64,000 nt of DNA from Actinocatenispora rupis (GTDB taxonomy: Bacteria > Actinomycetota > Actinomycetes > Mycobacteriales > Micromonosporaceae): NCBI RefSeq assembly GCF_016861975.1, contig NZ_BOMB01000032.1, forward strand, positions 62,001 to 126,000. Direction: 5' to 3'. The notes beneath the pieces are model-generated. The model had not been told where the DNA came from and made no database searches. It was given only the letters and a program-made list of their open reading frames with translations. Shown piece after piece: positions 16,148 through 25,307 of this stretch. Position numbers and translations under genes: made by a program. Each line of letters starts with the position of its first letter. Position 1 is the stretch's first letter.

Positions 16148-16816
16148 ATGGATGCGGCGGTGCGGCCGGTGACCCGCGAGGACCTGGCCGCGGCGGAGAT
16201 CCTGTGGGAGTACCACCGGCTCGGCGAGCCGCGGCGGCACGCGGACGCCGGGATCGTCCTGGGCTGCCACGATCTGGGCGTCGCCGACGTCGCCGCCGAC
16301 CTCCACCACGAAGGCCGGGTGCCGGTACTGGTGTGTTCCGGCGGCACGAACCCGTTGCGCCCCAACCTTTTCCCGTACGGAGAGGCGGCGGCGTTCGCCG
16401 GGCGGCTCCGGGACCGCGGCGTACCGGACGGGGCGGTGTTGACGGAGCCGGCGGCGACCAACACCGGCGCGAACATCGCATTGTCGCGCGCCGTGCTCGC
16501 CGCCGCCGGGGTACGACCGGCGACGGTCGTGCTGGTGTGCATGCCGTACATGCAGCGGCGCGCGTGGAGTACCTGCGGGCGGCTGTGGCCGGAGGTGGAC
16601 GCCTGGTGCGCGTCGACCGCCGCACCGTTCGCCGCGTACGTGGCGGGGATCGGTGACGCGCGGCTGGTGATCGACCACATGGTCGGCGACCTGGAGCGCG
16701 TCCTCGCCTACCCGGCCCGCGGGTACGCGCTCCCCCAGCCCGTCCCGCGGCCCGTCCTCGACGCGTACCGGCAGCTGGTCGCGGCCGGGTACACGCGGCG
16801 GATGCTGCCCGTGTGA
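16148..16816 (+). CDS. YdcF/ElyC (DUF218) family protein
   Basis: A 222-residue protein of the DUF218 superfamily: LGCHDLGVADVAADLHHEG, then LVCSGG (nucleotide- or phosphate-binding loop) and EPAATNTGANI, the family signature. Unlike SanA/ElyC there is no membrane anchor, matching cytosolic YdcF, which binds S-adenosylmethionine; the cellular role is unknown. The ATG at 16148 has GAGGGAG five bases upstream, which rules out the upstream ATG at 16115. The stop is six bases from the convergent GH31 stop. Confidence 0.85.
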   Translation: MDAAVRPVTREDLAAAEILWEYHRLGEPRRHADAGIVLGCHDLGVADVAADLHHEGRVPVLVCSGGTNPLRPNLFPYGEAAAFAGRLRDRGVPDGAVLTEPAATNTGANIALSRAVLAAAGVRPATVVLVCMPYMQRRAWSTCGRLWPEVDAWCASTAAPFAAYVAGIGDARLVIDHMVGDLERVLAYPARGYALPQPVPRPVLDAYRQLVAAGYTRRMLPV

Positions 16817-16822
16817 CCGGGG

Positions 16823-19159
16823 TCAGGTCTCGCGGGCGGTGAGCTGTTCGGCGACGGCGCCGTACAGCGCGGGCGGCAGGTGCAGGGCGTGCAGCTCGGC
16901 GAGCCGGGCGGCGACCGACCGGCCGGAGCCGACGACCTCCCACGCCGCCAGCTTGACCGCGTACTCGCACTGCGCGTCGCCGAGGATCCGCTCGACGGCC
17001 GCGGCGGTGCGGTCCGCGGGCTCCGCCGGGCGTACCTGGACGGTCGCGGCGGCGCCGGCGACCCGCACGCTGAAGCGCCCGTCCCCCGCGACCACCTCCA
17101 CCGGTACGCCGTCGACCAGCGGCGCCTCGGTCGGCGCGTCGGCGAGGAACGTGACCGTCCACGTCCGCGTGGCCGGTACGACACCGTCCGCGCCCTCGGC
17201 GGGCCCGATCCGCAGGACGCCGGCCGTGGCGTCCCAGGACAGCGTGGTGGTGGCGGTGACCAGCGCGGTGCCGTCGCCCTTCCCGTCGTCCTCGACGAGG
17301 GTGAACGTGCCGTCCGCCCACGGGCTGACGAGCAGTTCGAGGTGGTCCGGGTTGCGGGTGGCGTCGAGGTCGTCCGGACCGGCGAGCGGCAGGATGCCAC
17401 CGGCGCGCAGCAGTACGGGGATGGTGTCGAGGCCGCGGTGCAGCTCCAGCCAGCGGTCCCCGTCGTACACGGTGCCGGTGAACAGGTCGGTCCAGGTGCC
17501 CGGCGGCAGCCAGGCCCGGGTGGCGGACCGCAGCGTGGTCGGGTCGCGCCGGCTGGTGGCGGGGGCGACGACCAGCTCGCTGCCGAACGCGAACTGGTTG
17601 GGCACCTCGTACGCCTCGGCCCGGTCGGGCAGCACGTGGTACATCGGGCGTACCAGCGGGGTACCGGCGGCGGCCCGGTGGTTCATCGTGTGCAGGTACG
17701 GCACGAGCCGGTGCCGCAGCCGCAGCGCCTCGCCCATCGCCTGCCGCGCCTCGCCCGGGAACAGCCACGGTTCCTTGCGGATGAACGGGTTGTTCGACGA
17801 GTGCAGGCGCAGGATCGGGGAGAACACGCCGAGCTGCACCCACCGGGTCGCGAGTTCGTCGTCGCGCCGCCCGCGCAGGTGCCCGCCGATGTCGTGGCTC
17901 CACCAGCCGTACCCGATGTTGGCGGCGGTGGCGGTGAACTCCGGCTGGAAGTCCAGCGAGTCCCACGTGACGACGGTGTCGCCGGAGAAGCCCACGCCGT
18001 ACCGGTGGCTGCCGGGGCCGGCGTAGCGGGAGAACGCCATGGGGCGGCGCCCGTCGCGGCCGGAGTCGAGGAAGTGGTAGTGGTTCAGCAGCCACAGCGG
18101 GTCGACGCCGGCCATCCGGGACGTGGTGCCCTGCTGCCAGTCGATCCACCAGAAGTCGACGCCCTCGTCCTCCAGCGGGTGGTGCAGGTGGCGGAAGTAC
18201 GCGTCGCGGAACGTCTCGTCGGTCAGGTCGAACTCGACCGTCCGGCCGCTGTCCGGGTCGATCCCGACCGCCCGGGCCACCTCCGGGTACGCGTCCTCGA
18301 ACGCGCGCACGCCGTCCGCGGGGTGCAGGTTCAGCGTGGTGCGGAGGTTGCGCCGGTGCAGTTCGGCGAGGAACGCCGGCGGGTCGGGCACCAGGCTGCG
18401 CTCCCAGGAGTACCCGGTCCAGCCGGTGCCGTACCGGGCGGGGACGGAGCCGACGCGGTGCCAGTCCATGTCGATGACCGCGACGGAGAACGGCAGCCCC
18501 TCGGCGTCGAACCGGTCGAACAGCTCCAGGTACTCCCCCGCGGTGTACGGGTGGTAGCGGCTCCACCAGTTGCCGAGCGCCCAGCGCGGCAGGACGGGCG
18601 GGTGTCCGGACAGCTCGTACAGGGCGCGGACGGCGGCGGCGTGGTCGGATCCGTACGCGAAGACGTAGAGGTCGCGGCGGCCGGGGCGGCGCGCGGCGAT
18701 CCCACCGGCGTCGTCGAACAGGAACGACGCCGAGTCGTCGACGACCGCGACGCCGGTACGGGCGACGACGCCACCGCCGAGCTCGGTGCGGCCGTCGACC
18801 TCGTCGAGGGTGCGCGCGGTGCCGCCGAGCCCGCCGCCGGGCTGCCCGAACCGCCAGCGACCACCGGACGGCGTCGTGACGGTGAGACCGGACGCGCTGA
18901 ACGGCGCCCCGTCGTACCGGAGGGTGCAGCGGTCGGTGCGCACCTCCAGTACGCCGTCGTCGGTCGTGGCGGCGAACGGCGGCGGGTCGAGGTCGCGGTG
19001 CACCGCGAACGTCGACGGCCGGTCCTCGAACTCCCCGTCGTCGGACCACTCCAGCCGGAGCAGCCCGTCGGCCAGTACGCTGACCCGCCACCGGTCGCCG
19101 CGCAGCACCGCCTCGTCGCGGGCACGGGGTGTCGAGGCGCTCGTCCGTACTGCTGTCAC
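16823..19159 (-). CDS. GH31 family alpha-glycosidase
   Basis: About 778 residues (longer with an alternative ATG at 19231). A galactose-mutarotase-like N-domain is followed by a (beta/alpha)8 barrel with FWWIDWQQG (nucleophile Asp near 340) and YGVGFSGDTVVTWDS (acid/base Asp near 396), then the GH31 signature WWSHDIGG. C-terminal beta-sandwich domains complete the usual layout, and a short helical tail follows. It would hydrolyse terminal alpha-glucosides or alpha-xylosides; there is no signal peptide, so action is on imported oligosaccharides. GTG at 19159 is chosen because GGGAGTGG precedes it. No sugar transporter is adjacent, so the substrate is open. Confidence 0.9.
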   Translation of the reverse strand: MTAVRTSASTPRARDEAVLRGDRWRVSVLADGLLRLEWSDDGEFEDRPSTFAVHRDLDPPPFAATTDDGVLEVRTDRCTLRYDGAPFSASGLTVTTPSGGRWRFGQPGGGLGGTARTLDEVDGRTELGGGVVARTGVAVVDDSASFLFDDAGGIAARRPGRRDLYVFAYGSDHAAAVRALYELSGHPPVLPRWALGNWWSRYHPYTAGEYLELFDRFDAEGLPFSVAVIDMDWHRVGSVPARYGTGWTGYSWERSLVPDPPAFLAELHRRNLRTTLNLHPADGVRAFEDAYPEVARAVGIDPDSGRTVEFDLTDETFRDAYFRHLHHPLEDEGVDFWWIDWQQGTTSRMAGVDPLWLLNHYHFLDSGRDGRRPMAFSRYAGPGSHRYGVGFSGDTVVTWDSLDFQPEFTATAANIGYGWWSHDIGGHLRGRRDDELATRWVQLGVFSPILRLHSSNNPFIRKEPWLFPGEARQAMGEALRLRHRLVPYLHTMNHRAAAGTPLVRPMYHVLPDRAEAYEVPNQFAFGSELVVAPATSRRDPTTLRSATRAWLPPGTWTDLFTGTVYDGDRWLELHRGLDTIPVLLRAGGILPLAGPDDLDATRNPDHLELLVSPWADGTFTLVEDDGKGDGTALVTATTTLSWDATAGVLRIGPAEGADGVVPATRTWTVTFLADAPTEAPLVDGVPVEVVAGDGRFSVRVAGAAATVQVRPAEPADRTAAAVERILGDAQCEYAVKLAAWEVVGSGRSVAARLAELHALHLPPALYGAVAEQLTARET

Positions 19160-19329
19160 GGTTCTACCACTCCCACGGGTCGTATCGGCTGCCTCCTTGG
19201 TACCGAACGCGGCGCGGGCGGCGGCGGGCACCCCGGCCCCGTCCGGCGGTACGGGACGCTCCAGCGGCGGAGTCGGCGTGCGCCGTACGGTGGGAGGCGC
19301 AGCGTGCGGTGCCGGCAGAGGAGGCCACG

Positions 19330-20052
19330 GTGTCCGACGACCACGTCGTTGTCGCCGAGTTCGCCGACCTGTTCCGGGCGGCCGGCCCGCCGGACCGGTT
19401 GCTCGACGCCCTGCCCGGCGTGCTGGCCGCGCTCGACGTCCGCGGAACGGTCGTGGACCTCGGTGCCGGCACCGGACACGGTGTGCTCGCGCTCGCCGAG
19501 GCGTTTCCCGACAGCGCGGTCGTCGCCGTCGAACGCTCCGCCGCGATGCGCACGGTACTGACCTCGCGGCTCGCGTACCGGCCGGATCTTCGGGGACGCG
19601 TCACCGTGCTGCGCGGCGACGTGTTCGACGTCGAGCAGCCCGGCCCGTGGGGCGCCGCGCTGGCGATCCACCTCGTCTGCCAACTCGACCACGACCACCG
19701 GCGCCGGCTGTGGCGGCTGCTGGCCGACCACCTCACCGACGACGCCGTGGCCGTACTGGACCGCCACTACGGCGTCGACCGACCCCGGACCGTACCGCTC
19801 CGGTTGAGCGCCACGGTGCGGCTGGGCGACTGCGAGTACCAGCGGTGGTACGCGAGCGACGTCGCCGGACCCGACCGGATGCGCTGGCACAACGTCTACC
19901 GCGTCCTGCGCGGCGGCGTCGTGCTCGCCGAGCACGACGTCCACGGACAGGTGTGGGCGGCCGACGAACCGACCATCCTGGCCGAGACCGCCGACGCCGG
20001 GCTGCGGCACGAGTTCCGCGACGACTTCGTACTGCTGCGCAGAGCCGGGTGA
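19330..20052 (+). CDS. SAM-dependent methyltransferase
   Basis: A 240-residue class I methyltransferase. Motif I is VVDLGAGTGHGVLAL (about 40-55), with an acidic VVAVERS loop for the ribose hydroxyls and a VTVLRGDVFDV adenine-side motif. The C-terminal third has an unusual long aromatic/basic stretch (CEYQRWYASDVAGPDRMRWH). Substrate unknown, small molecule likely. The GTG at 19330 follows GAGGAGG at an ideal spacing. Divergent from the GH31 gene; the gap holds no recognisable operator. Confidence 0.85.
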   Translation: MSDDHVVVAEFADLFRAAGPPDRLLDALPGVLAALDVRGTVVDLGAGTGHGVLALAEAFPDSAVVAVERSAAMRTVLTSRLAYRPDLRGRVTVLRGDVFDVEQPGPWGAALAIHLVCQLDHDHRRRLWRLLADHLTDDAVAVLDRHYGVDRPRTVPLRLSATVRLGDCEYQRWYASDVAGPDRMRWHNVYRVLRGGVVLAEHDVHGQVWAADEPTILAETADAGLRHEFRDDFVLLRRAG

Positions 20053-20134
20053 GCGACGCCGCTCGGCACCGGTCGGCGCGCACCGTGCGCGGGAGTACCG
20101 GCGGAGTGTCGGACCCCGGGGTTACGGTCGCGGG

Positions 20135-20923
20135 ATGGCTGACTTCATCGGCACGGAGCTGCGGGGCGCCCGGTTCGAGCGGGCGACGCTCGCGGACGCC
20201 GAGTTCCGCGCCTGCGACCTGACCGGGGCCCGCTTCCGCGGGGTGGCGATGAGCGGCGTCGTGATGCACGGCGTCGAGCTGGGCAACGTCGAGATCAACG
20301 GCGAGCTGGAGAACGTCACGATCAACGGGGTGGACGTCGGCCCGCTGATCGAGGCCGAGCTGGACCGGCGGTACCCGGAGCGGGCCGCGATGCGGCCGAC
20401 CACGCCGGACGGGTTCCGCGCCGCCTGGGACGTCGTCGAGCGGTTGTGGGACGGCACCGTCGCGCGCGCCCGGCGGCTGGATCCCGTGCTGCTGCACGCA
20501 TCCGTGGACGGCGAGTGGTCGTTCGTGGAGACCCTGCGGCACCTGGCGTTCGCCACCGACTCCTGGGTACGGCGGGCCGTCCTCGGCGACCCGTCGCCGT
20601 GGGATCCGCTGGACCTGCCGTGGGACGAGATGCCCGACACCCCCGGCGTACCGCGGGACCGGGCGGTGCGGCCGTCGTTGGACGAGGTGCTGGCGCTGCG
20701 CCGGGACCGGATGGCCGGCGTACGGGAGGTGCTCGACGGGTTGACCGAGGCGTCGCTGGACGCCGACACCGAGCCGGTCGACGGGCCGGGATGGCCGCCG
20801 CCGCAACGGTTCCCGGTCCGCGAGTGCCTGCTCGTCGTGCTCAACGAGGAGTGGCAGCACCGGCTGTACGCGGAGCGCGACCTGGACCGGCTCACCGCCG
20901 ACGACCGCGACGCCGGGGCCTGA
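20135..20923 (+). CDS. pentapeptide-repeat / DinB fusion protein
   Basis: A 262-residue fusion. Residues 5-65 are pentapeptide repeats (A-[DN]-[LF]-x-x pattern: LRGARFERATLADAEFRACD, LTGARFRGVAMSGVVM), ending in a strand-rich VTINGVDVGPL. From about 85 a DinB-like helical bundle follows (WDGTVARARRLDPVLLHA, then ETLRHLAFATDSWVRRAVLG with its His, and NEEWQHRLYAERDL at the end). The combination occurs in actinomycetes without a known function; a thiol- or metal-dependent enzyme with a protein-binding platform is inference. The stop is four bases before the SET gene start, so the two are co-transcribed. Confidence 0.85.
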   Translation: MADFIGTELRGARFERATLADAEFRACDLTGARFRGVAMSGVVMHGVELGNVEINGELENVTINGVDVGPLIEAELDRRYPERAAMRPTTPDGFRAAWDVVERLWDGTVARARRLDPVLLHASVDGEWSFVETLRHLAFATDSWVRRAVLGDPSPWDPLDLPWDEMPDTPGVPRDRAVRPSLDEVLALRRDRMAGVREVLDGLTEASLDADTEPVDGPGWPPPQRFPVRECLLVVLNEEWQHRLYAERDLDRLTADDRDAGA

Positions 20924-20927
20924 CCGC

Positions 20928-21578
20928 GTGCCCGGACCGAGCAACGACGTGACGGTCGGCACCGGAAACCTTGCCGGACGCGGGGTGTACGCGCGGCGCA
21001 ACTTCGCCCCGGGCGAGATCGTCGTCGGCTACCGGCTCCGTCCGCTCACCGCGGCGGAGTACGAGGGGCTGCCGGCGGGCGAGGAGCTGTTCGTGCACAG
21101 CTTCGGTGGCCGCCGCTTCCTGTACCCGCCGCCCGCCAGGTACGTGAACCACTCCGACGACCCCTCCTGCCACCAGGACTTCGAGCGGTGCTGCGACGTC
21201 GCGGCGCGCCCGATCGCCGCCGGCGAGGCGATCACGATCGACGCCACCCGGGAGACCGACCGCGAACTCGCCACGTTCGTCACCGCGTACGAGGAGGCGC
21301 TGGCCGGCGGGCGCGCGGCCGATCTCGCCGCCCTGGTCGACCCGGGCGCGGTGGCGTGGCTGCCGGACGGACCGCGCCGCGGCCGGGACGCCGTCGTACC
21401 GGGGCTGCTCGCCGGTGCGCGGATCACCTCGGACGTGGACTGGCTCGTCGGTACGGGTCGGTGGGAGGCGGTCGGCTCGGCCACCGTACGGTCCGCGGAC
21501 GGCACCGACCGCCACCTGACGCTGCTGCTGAAGGTCGTCCGCGGAAACTGGCAGATCGTGTACCAGCACGTCGGTTGA
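20928..21578 (+). CDS. SET-domain protein fused to an NTF2/SnoaL-like domain
   Basis: A 216-residue protein. Residues 1-105 are a compact SET domain: GRGVYARRNFAPGEIV at the start, YVNHSDDPSCHQDF carrying the NHS motif of the SAM/lysine channel, and AGEAITIDA in place of the usual GEELTxDY. The final Tyr is missing, so methyltransferase activity may be weakened. Residues 110-216 form a cone-like SnoaL/NTF2 fold (ELATFVTAYEEALAGGRAAD, VVRGNWQIVYQHVG). SET proteins methylate lysines; bacterial targets are mostly unknown. The GTG at 20928 lies four bases after the pentapeptide-DinB gene, giving a two-gene operon. Confidence 0.82.
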   Translation: MPGPSNDVTVGTGNLAGRGVYARRNFAPGEIVVGYRLRPLTAAEYEGLPAGEELFVHSFGGRRFLYPPPARYVNHSDDPSCHQDFERCCDVAARPIAAGEAITIDATRETDRELATFVTAYEEALAGGRAADLAALVDPGAVAWLPDGPRRGRDAVVPGLLAGARITSDVDWLVGTGRWEAVGSATVRSADGTDRHLTLLLKVVRGNWQIVYQHVG

Positions 21579-21822
21579 CCCGGCAGCGGCCGGTATGTAC
21601 TGCGCGCCAAGGGTTTCACCCGGGTCGACCGTTGTCGGACACCACGGCCGCCGGCCGAACGGTCCGGGTGGCCGCCCGGACGGTCCGTTCCCCGCGCGCA
21701 CCGGTTGACCGTGGTCTCCCGGCGGAGCCAGCGTGGACGGCAGGAACCGGCGGCCCGGTCCGCTGCCGCCGACGGCGGGCCGGGGCCGGCCGGTGTGCCG
21801 CTGTCGCCGAACGGGAGGCGTG

Positions 21823-22917
21823 ATGACCGACCAGAAGACGGCCGAACCGCAGGCCGCGGCCGAGGAACTGAGTGGCCGGATCTTCACCGCGGGGGTCGCC
21901 GCCGCCGAACTGTACGGCGTGTACCTCGGGCTGTCGCTGGGGCTGTACCGCGCCCTCGCCGACACGCCGGACATCACCGCCGCCGACCTCGCCGACAGTA
22001 CGGGGCTGGACCGGCGGTACACGAGGGAGTGGTTGCAGGGGCAGGCGGTCTCGGGGTTCGTGCGCGCCTCCGGCCCGGACATGGCGACGGCCACGTTCGA
22101 CCTGCCGGAGGGCGGCCGGGAGGTACTCGTCGACGAGGTGTCGCCGTACTACCTGGCCGCGCTGTCCCGGCTGCCCGCCGCTCTGGGCCGGGCGCTGCCG
22201 CAGCTCGTGTCGGCGTTCCGGACGGGCGCGGGCGTGCCGCTGCCCGAGTACGGGCCGGACGCGGTCGCGGGGCAGGCCGCGCTCAACCGGCCCGCGTACC
22301 ACAACGAGCTGGCCGACTGGATCGCGACGATGCCGGACGTGGCGGCGCGCCTGACCGACACCGCGCGGCCGGCCCGGATCGCCGACCTGGGCTGCGGTAC
22401 GGGCTGGGCGGCGATCGCGCTCGCCACGCACTTCCCGGTGACCGTCGACGGCTTCGATGTCGACAGCGCGACCGTCGGCGAGGCCCGGCTCAACGTCGCG
22501 TCCCACGGCCTGACCGACCGCATCACGATCGCCGTCCAGGACCTGACCGAACCACCGCCCGCCGCCGGGTACGACCTGGTCATGTTCCTGGAATGCCTGC
22601 ACGACATGGCATTCCCGGACCGGGCCCTGCGTACGGCGCGGTCGATGCTCGCCGACGGCGGCAGCGTGTTCGTCATGGAGGAGGCCGCCGAGGACGCGCT
22701 GACCGCGCCGAACGACGACCCCGTGCAACGGTTCCTCGCCAACGTCGGCCCGCTCTGGTGCATCCCGCAGGGGCGTACCGCACCGGACGCCGACCCGGTC
22801 GGGCCGGTCATCCGCGCGGCGCGGCTGACCGACCTCGCCACCGCGGCGGGGTTCCGCCGTACCGAGATCCTGCCGGTGGAGAACCCGGTCTTCCGCTTCT
22901 ACCGCCTGCACCCCTGA
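21823..22917 (+). CDS. SAM-dependent methyltransferase with N-terminal winged helix
   Basis: A 364-residue methyltransferase. Residues 20-90 form a helical/winged-helix dimerisation domain like that of small-molecule O-methyltransferases (LYRALADTPDITAADLADST). The Rossmann domain has IADLGCGTGWAAIAL (about 185) as motif I, DGFDVDS as the ribose-binding acid and YDLVMFLECLHDM as motif IV. ATG at 21823 has GGGAGG four bases upstream. Substrate unknown. The stop is 18 bases from the convergent MFS gene. Confidence 0.87.
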   Translation: MTDQKTAEPQAAAEELSGRIFTAGVAAAELYGVYLGLSLGLYRALADTPDITAADLADSTGLDRRYTREWLQGQAVSGFVRASGPDMATATFDLPEGGREVLVDEVSPYYLAALSRLPAALGRALPQLVSAFRTGAGVPLPEYGPDAVAGQAALNRPAYHNELADWIATMPDVAARLTDTARPARIADLGCGTGWAAIALATHFPVTVDGFDVDSATVGEARLNVASHGLTDRITIAVQDLTEPPPAAGYDLVMFLECLHDMAFPDRALRTARSMLADGGSVFVMEEAAEDALTAPNDDPVQRFLANVGPLWCIPQGRTAPDADPVGPVIRAARLTDLATAAGFRRTEILPVENPVFRFYRLHP

Positions 22918-22935
22918 TCCCGCGCACGCGCGCCG

Positions 22936-24189
22936 TCACGCCGTCGCCCCGGCGACCGGCCGGTCCTGGTCCGCGCCCGCCGCGACGTTCGCGGGCGCCG
23001 CGTCCTGCGCCGACACGACCTCCGCCGTACGGCGGGCGATGGCGGGCCCGAGCACCGCGACCCCGAGTGCCGAGGCCGTACCGGCGACGAGGCTGAACAG
23101 CCAGATCGCGGCGGGCCCGACGGTCGCGTACACGGCGGTCGCTGCGCCGAGCGCGACGAACCGGCCGACGCCGATCGACCACTGGAAGCTGCCCTGGTAG
23201 CGGCCGCGCGCGTCGGCCGGCGCGAGCCCGGCCACGATCGACGCGGCGATGCCACCCGCCATCGCCTCGCCCAGCGACCACACCACCACCGTCCCCGCGT
23301 ACTCCCACGGCCGGTGCGCCAGGCCGGTCGCGGCGACCCCGACGGCGATGACCACGCTCGACAGGACCTGCACCGGTACCTGCCGGAACCGGGCCAGGAT
23401 CCGCGCCGCGAACGGCTGCGCGACCACCACGAGGACGGCGTTGAGCGCGGCCAGCAGCCCGTACGTCGTGGTCGACAGGCCGTCGTCGCGGATCGCGAGG
23501 GGCAGGCACACCTCGGTCAGCGAGTAGATGGTCAGGCCGACGACGAACAGCGGCAGCAGCGCGCGCATCAGCCGGTCCCGCAGAACCACGCCGTACCCGG
23601 CGCCGCCGGTGCCGCTGCGCGGTCGGGCCCGGCCGGCGGGCAGCAGCGTGCCGACCACGACGGCGAACGTCAGGCAGGTCGCCGCGTCCACCGCGAACAG
23701 CAGCCAGTATCCCTGCGTGGCAAGGAATCCACCGAGTACGCCGGCGACCGCGGTGCCGATGTTGATCGCCCAGTGGATCAGCGAGAACGCGGCGCGCTGC
23801 GCGCCCGGGGCGACCGTGTCGGCGAGCAGCGCACCGGCCGCCGGGCCGACCGTCGTACCGGCGCAGCTGAGCAGCGCCGCGGCCAGCGCCAGCGTCACCA
23901 CGTTCGGCGCGGCGTACAGCAGGCCCTGCGCCGCGGCCGTACCGACGAGTCCGGCGAGCATCGTCGGGCGGCGACCGAACCGGTCGGCGAGCAGGCCGCC
24001 GACGGCGGGGCCGAGGAGGTTGCCGGCGCCGAGCGCACCCAGCACGTACGGGGTCTGCTCGGCGGGGACGCCGCGCGCGCCGAGGTAGAAGACAAGGAAC
24101 GGGGTGACGACGTAGCCGAGACGGTTCACCACGGTGCCGGCGAAGATGATCCATGCGGTGCGGGGCAGGCCGCTGAAGGTCGAGAACAC
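22936..24189 (-). CDS. MFS transporter, probable drug/metabolite exporter
   Basis: About 417 residues with 12 predicted membrane helices. The loop 2-3 signature GGLLADRFGRRPTML is the canonical MFS motif A; the C-half begins near RPRSGTGG. It resembles MdtH/YfcJ-like proton-driven exporters; the substrate is unknown. The start is inferred as GTG 24189; the frame is open further upstream but the next ATG-containing frame differs. It is divergent from the ArsR-DUF5937 regulator at 24263, a pairing often seen for such exporters, and shares an AT-rich promoter segment with it. Confidence 0.87.
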   Translation of the reverse strand: MFSTFSGLPRTAWIIFAGTVVNRLGYVVTPFLVFYLGARGVPAEQTPYVLGALGAGNLLGPAVGGLLADRFGRRPTMLAGLVGTAAAQGLLYAAPNVVTLALAAALLSCAGTTVGPAAGALLADTVAPGAQRAAFSLIHWAINIGTAVAGVLGGFLATQGYWLLFAVDAATCLTFAVVVGTLLPAGRARPRSGTGGAGYGVVLRDRLMRALLPLFVVGLTIYSLTEVCLPLAIRDDGLSTTTYGLLAALNAVLVVVAQPFAARILARFRQVPVQVLSSVVIAVGVAATGLAHRPWEYAGTVVVWSLGEAMAGGIAASIVAGLAPADARGRYQGSFQWSIGVGRFVALGAATAVYATVGPAAIWLFSLVAGTASALGVAVLGPAIARRTAEVVSAQDAAPANVAAGADQDRPVAGATA

Positions 24190-24224
24190 GTCGAGCAGCT
24201 TGCGGCCCGACGTACCATCGCACC

Positions 24225-24237
24225 TACTGATTAAGTA
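24225..24237. promoter_or_regulatory. candidate operator between the MFS and ArsR genes
   Basis: TACTGATTAAGTA is an imperfect palindrome with five of six pairs, in an A+T-rich patch that is rare here, between the divergent starts at 24189 and 24263. Binding by the adjacent ArsR-type protein is inference. Confidence 0.4.
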
Positions 24238-24262
24238 CCGACCGAATCCATGGGGGCGACAC

Positions 24263-25237
24263 GTGCGCACGGAGCTGGCGTTCTCGGCCGACGACCTGGC
24301 CCCGACACGGTTCTCCGTGTCGCCGCTGTGGGAGGTCGTGACCAGTTTCCGCGTGCTCGCCTCGACCGCGCGCAACCCGATCCACCACACCTGGGCCGAC
24401 CAGGTGCGCCCCCGGATCGCCGCCGCCGGGCTCGACTCCGGCTGGCTCGCCGAGCTCGTCCCCGTCTCCGGGTACATTCCCGACTTCCTCACGCCGATCC
24501 CGCACGGCCTCGCCTCCACCCTCGAATCCGAGCTGTCCGTCGTCCGCGACACCCCCACCGACGACGTCCGCGCCGACCTCGACCGGCTCGGCACCTTCCT
24601 CGGTACGCGCGGCGCCACGCTGCGCGCCGACCCGCGCGCCCGGCTGTGCCGCCTCACCGACGAGATCGAGACCTACTGGGAACTCGCACTCGCCCCGTAC
24701 TGGGCGCGGATCCGCGCCCTGCTCGACGCCGACGTGTACCACCGGACGCGGCAGGTCGCCGAACACGGCGCCGGCCACCTGTTCAACGACCTGCACGCCA
24801 CGCTCAGCTGGGACGACAACACCCTCCAGCTGGTACGCCGGCACTGCCTCATCACCCGCGAGTCCACCGGCCCGGGGCTCGTGCTCGTCCCGTCCGCCTT
24901 CGCCTCCCACGTACTGACCTGGACCAGGTCGCCGCACCCGCCGCAGCTCACGTACCCGGCGCGCGGCGCCGCCACGCTGTGGGAACGCCGCCCCGTGGTC
25001 CGCGCCGACGCGATCGCCGCCGTACTCGGCCGTACCCGGGCGGGCATCCTCGCCGAACTGGAGTCCCCGACCTCCACCACCACGCTCGCCGCCCGCATCG
25101 GGCTGTCCGCCGCCGGCGTCTCCCAGCACCTCACCGCGCTCCGCGACGCCGGCATGGTCAGTACGCACCGCGCCGGCCGCTCCGTCCTGTACGCCCGCAC
25201 CTCCATCGCCGACTCCCTCCTCTGCGACTCCGCCTAA
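24263..25237 (+). CDS. ArsR-type winged-helix regulator with N-terminal DUF5937-like domain
   Basis: A 324-residue regulator. The N-terminal 220 residues resemble DUF5937 (LAFSADDLAPTRFSVSPLWE), an all-helical domain found in actinomycete ArsR-like proteins. The C-terminal 75 residues are an ArsR winged helix (RAGILAELESPTSTTTLAAR, then LSAAGVSQHLTALRDAGMV). No metal-ligand cysteines are seen, so an organic ligand is likely. GTG at 24263 is preceded by a GGGGG run; the ATG at 24250 is out of frame. Probable repressor of the divergent MFS gene. Confidence 0.85.
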   Translation: MRTELAFSADDLAPTRFSVSPLWEVVTSFRVLASTARNPIHHTWADQVRPRIAAAGLDSGWLAELVPVSGYIPDFLTPIPHGLASTLESELSVVRDTPTDDVRADLDRLGTFLGTRGATLRADPRARLCRLTDEIETYWELALAPYWARIRALLDADVYHRTRQVAEHGAGHLFNDLHATLSWDDNTLQLVRRHCLITRESTGPGLVLVPSAFASHVLTWTRSPHPPQLTYPARGAATLWERRPVVRADAIAAVLGRTRAGILAELESPTSTTTLAARIGLSAAGVSQHLTALRDAGMVSTHRAGRSVLYARTSIADSLLCDSA

Positions 25238-25307
25238 CCGCATTTCAGCGGGCGGACGGCCAGCGTGGTCGGCATGCTCAGGCCCGGCGGTGACTTACCG
25301 TCGTCGC

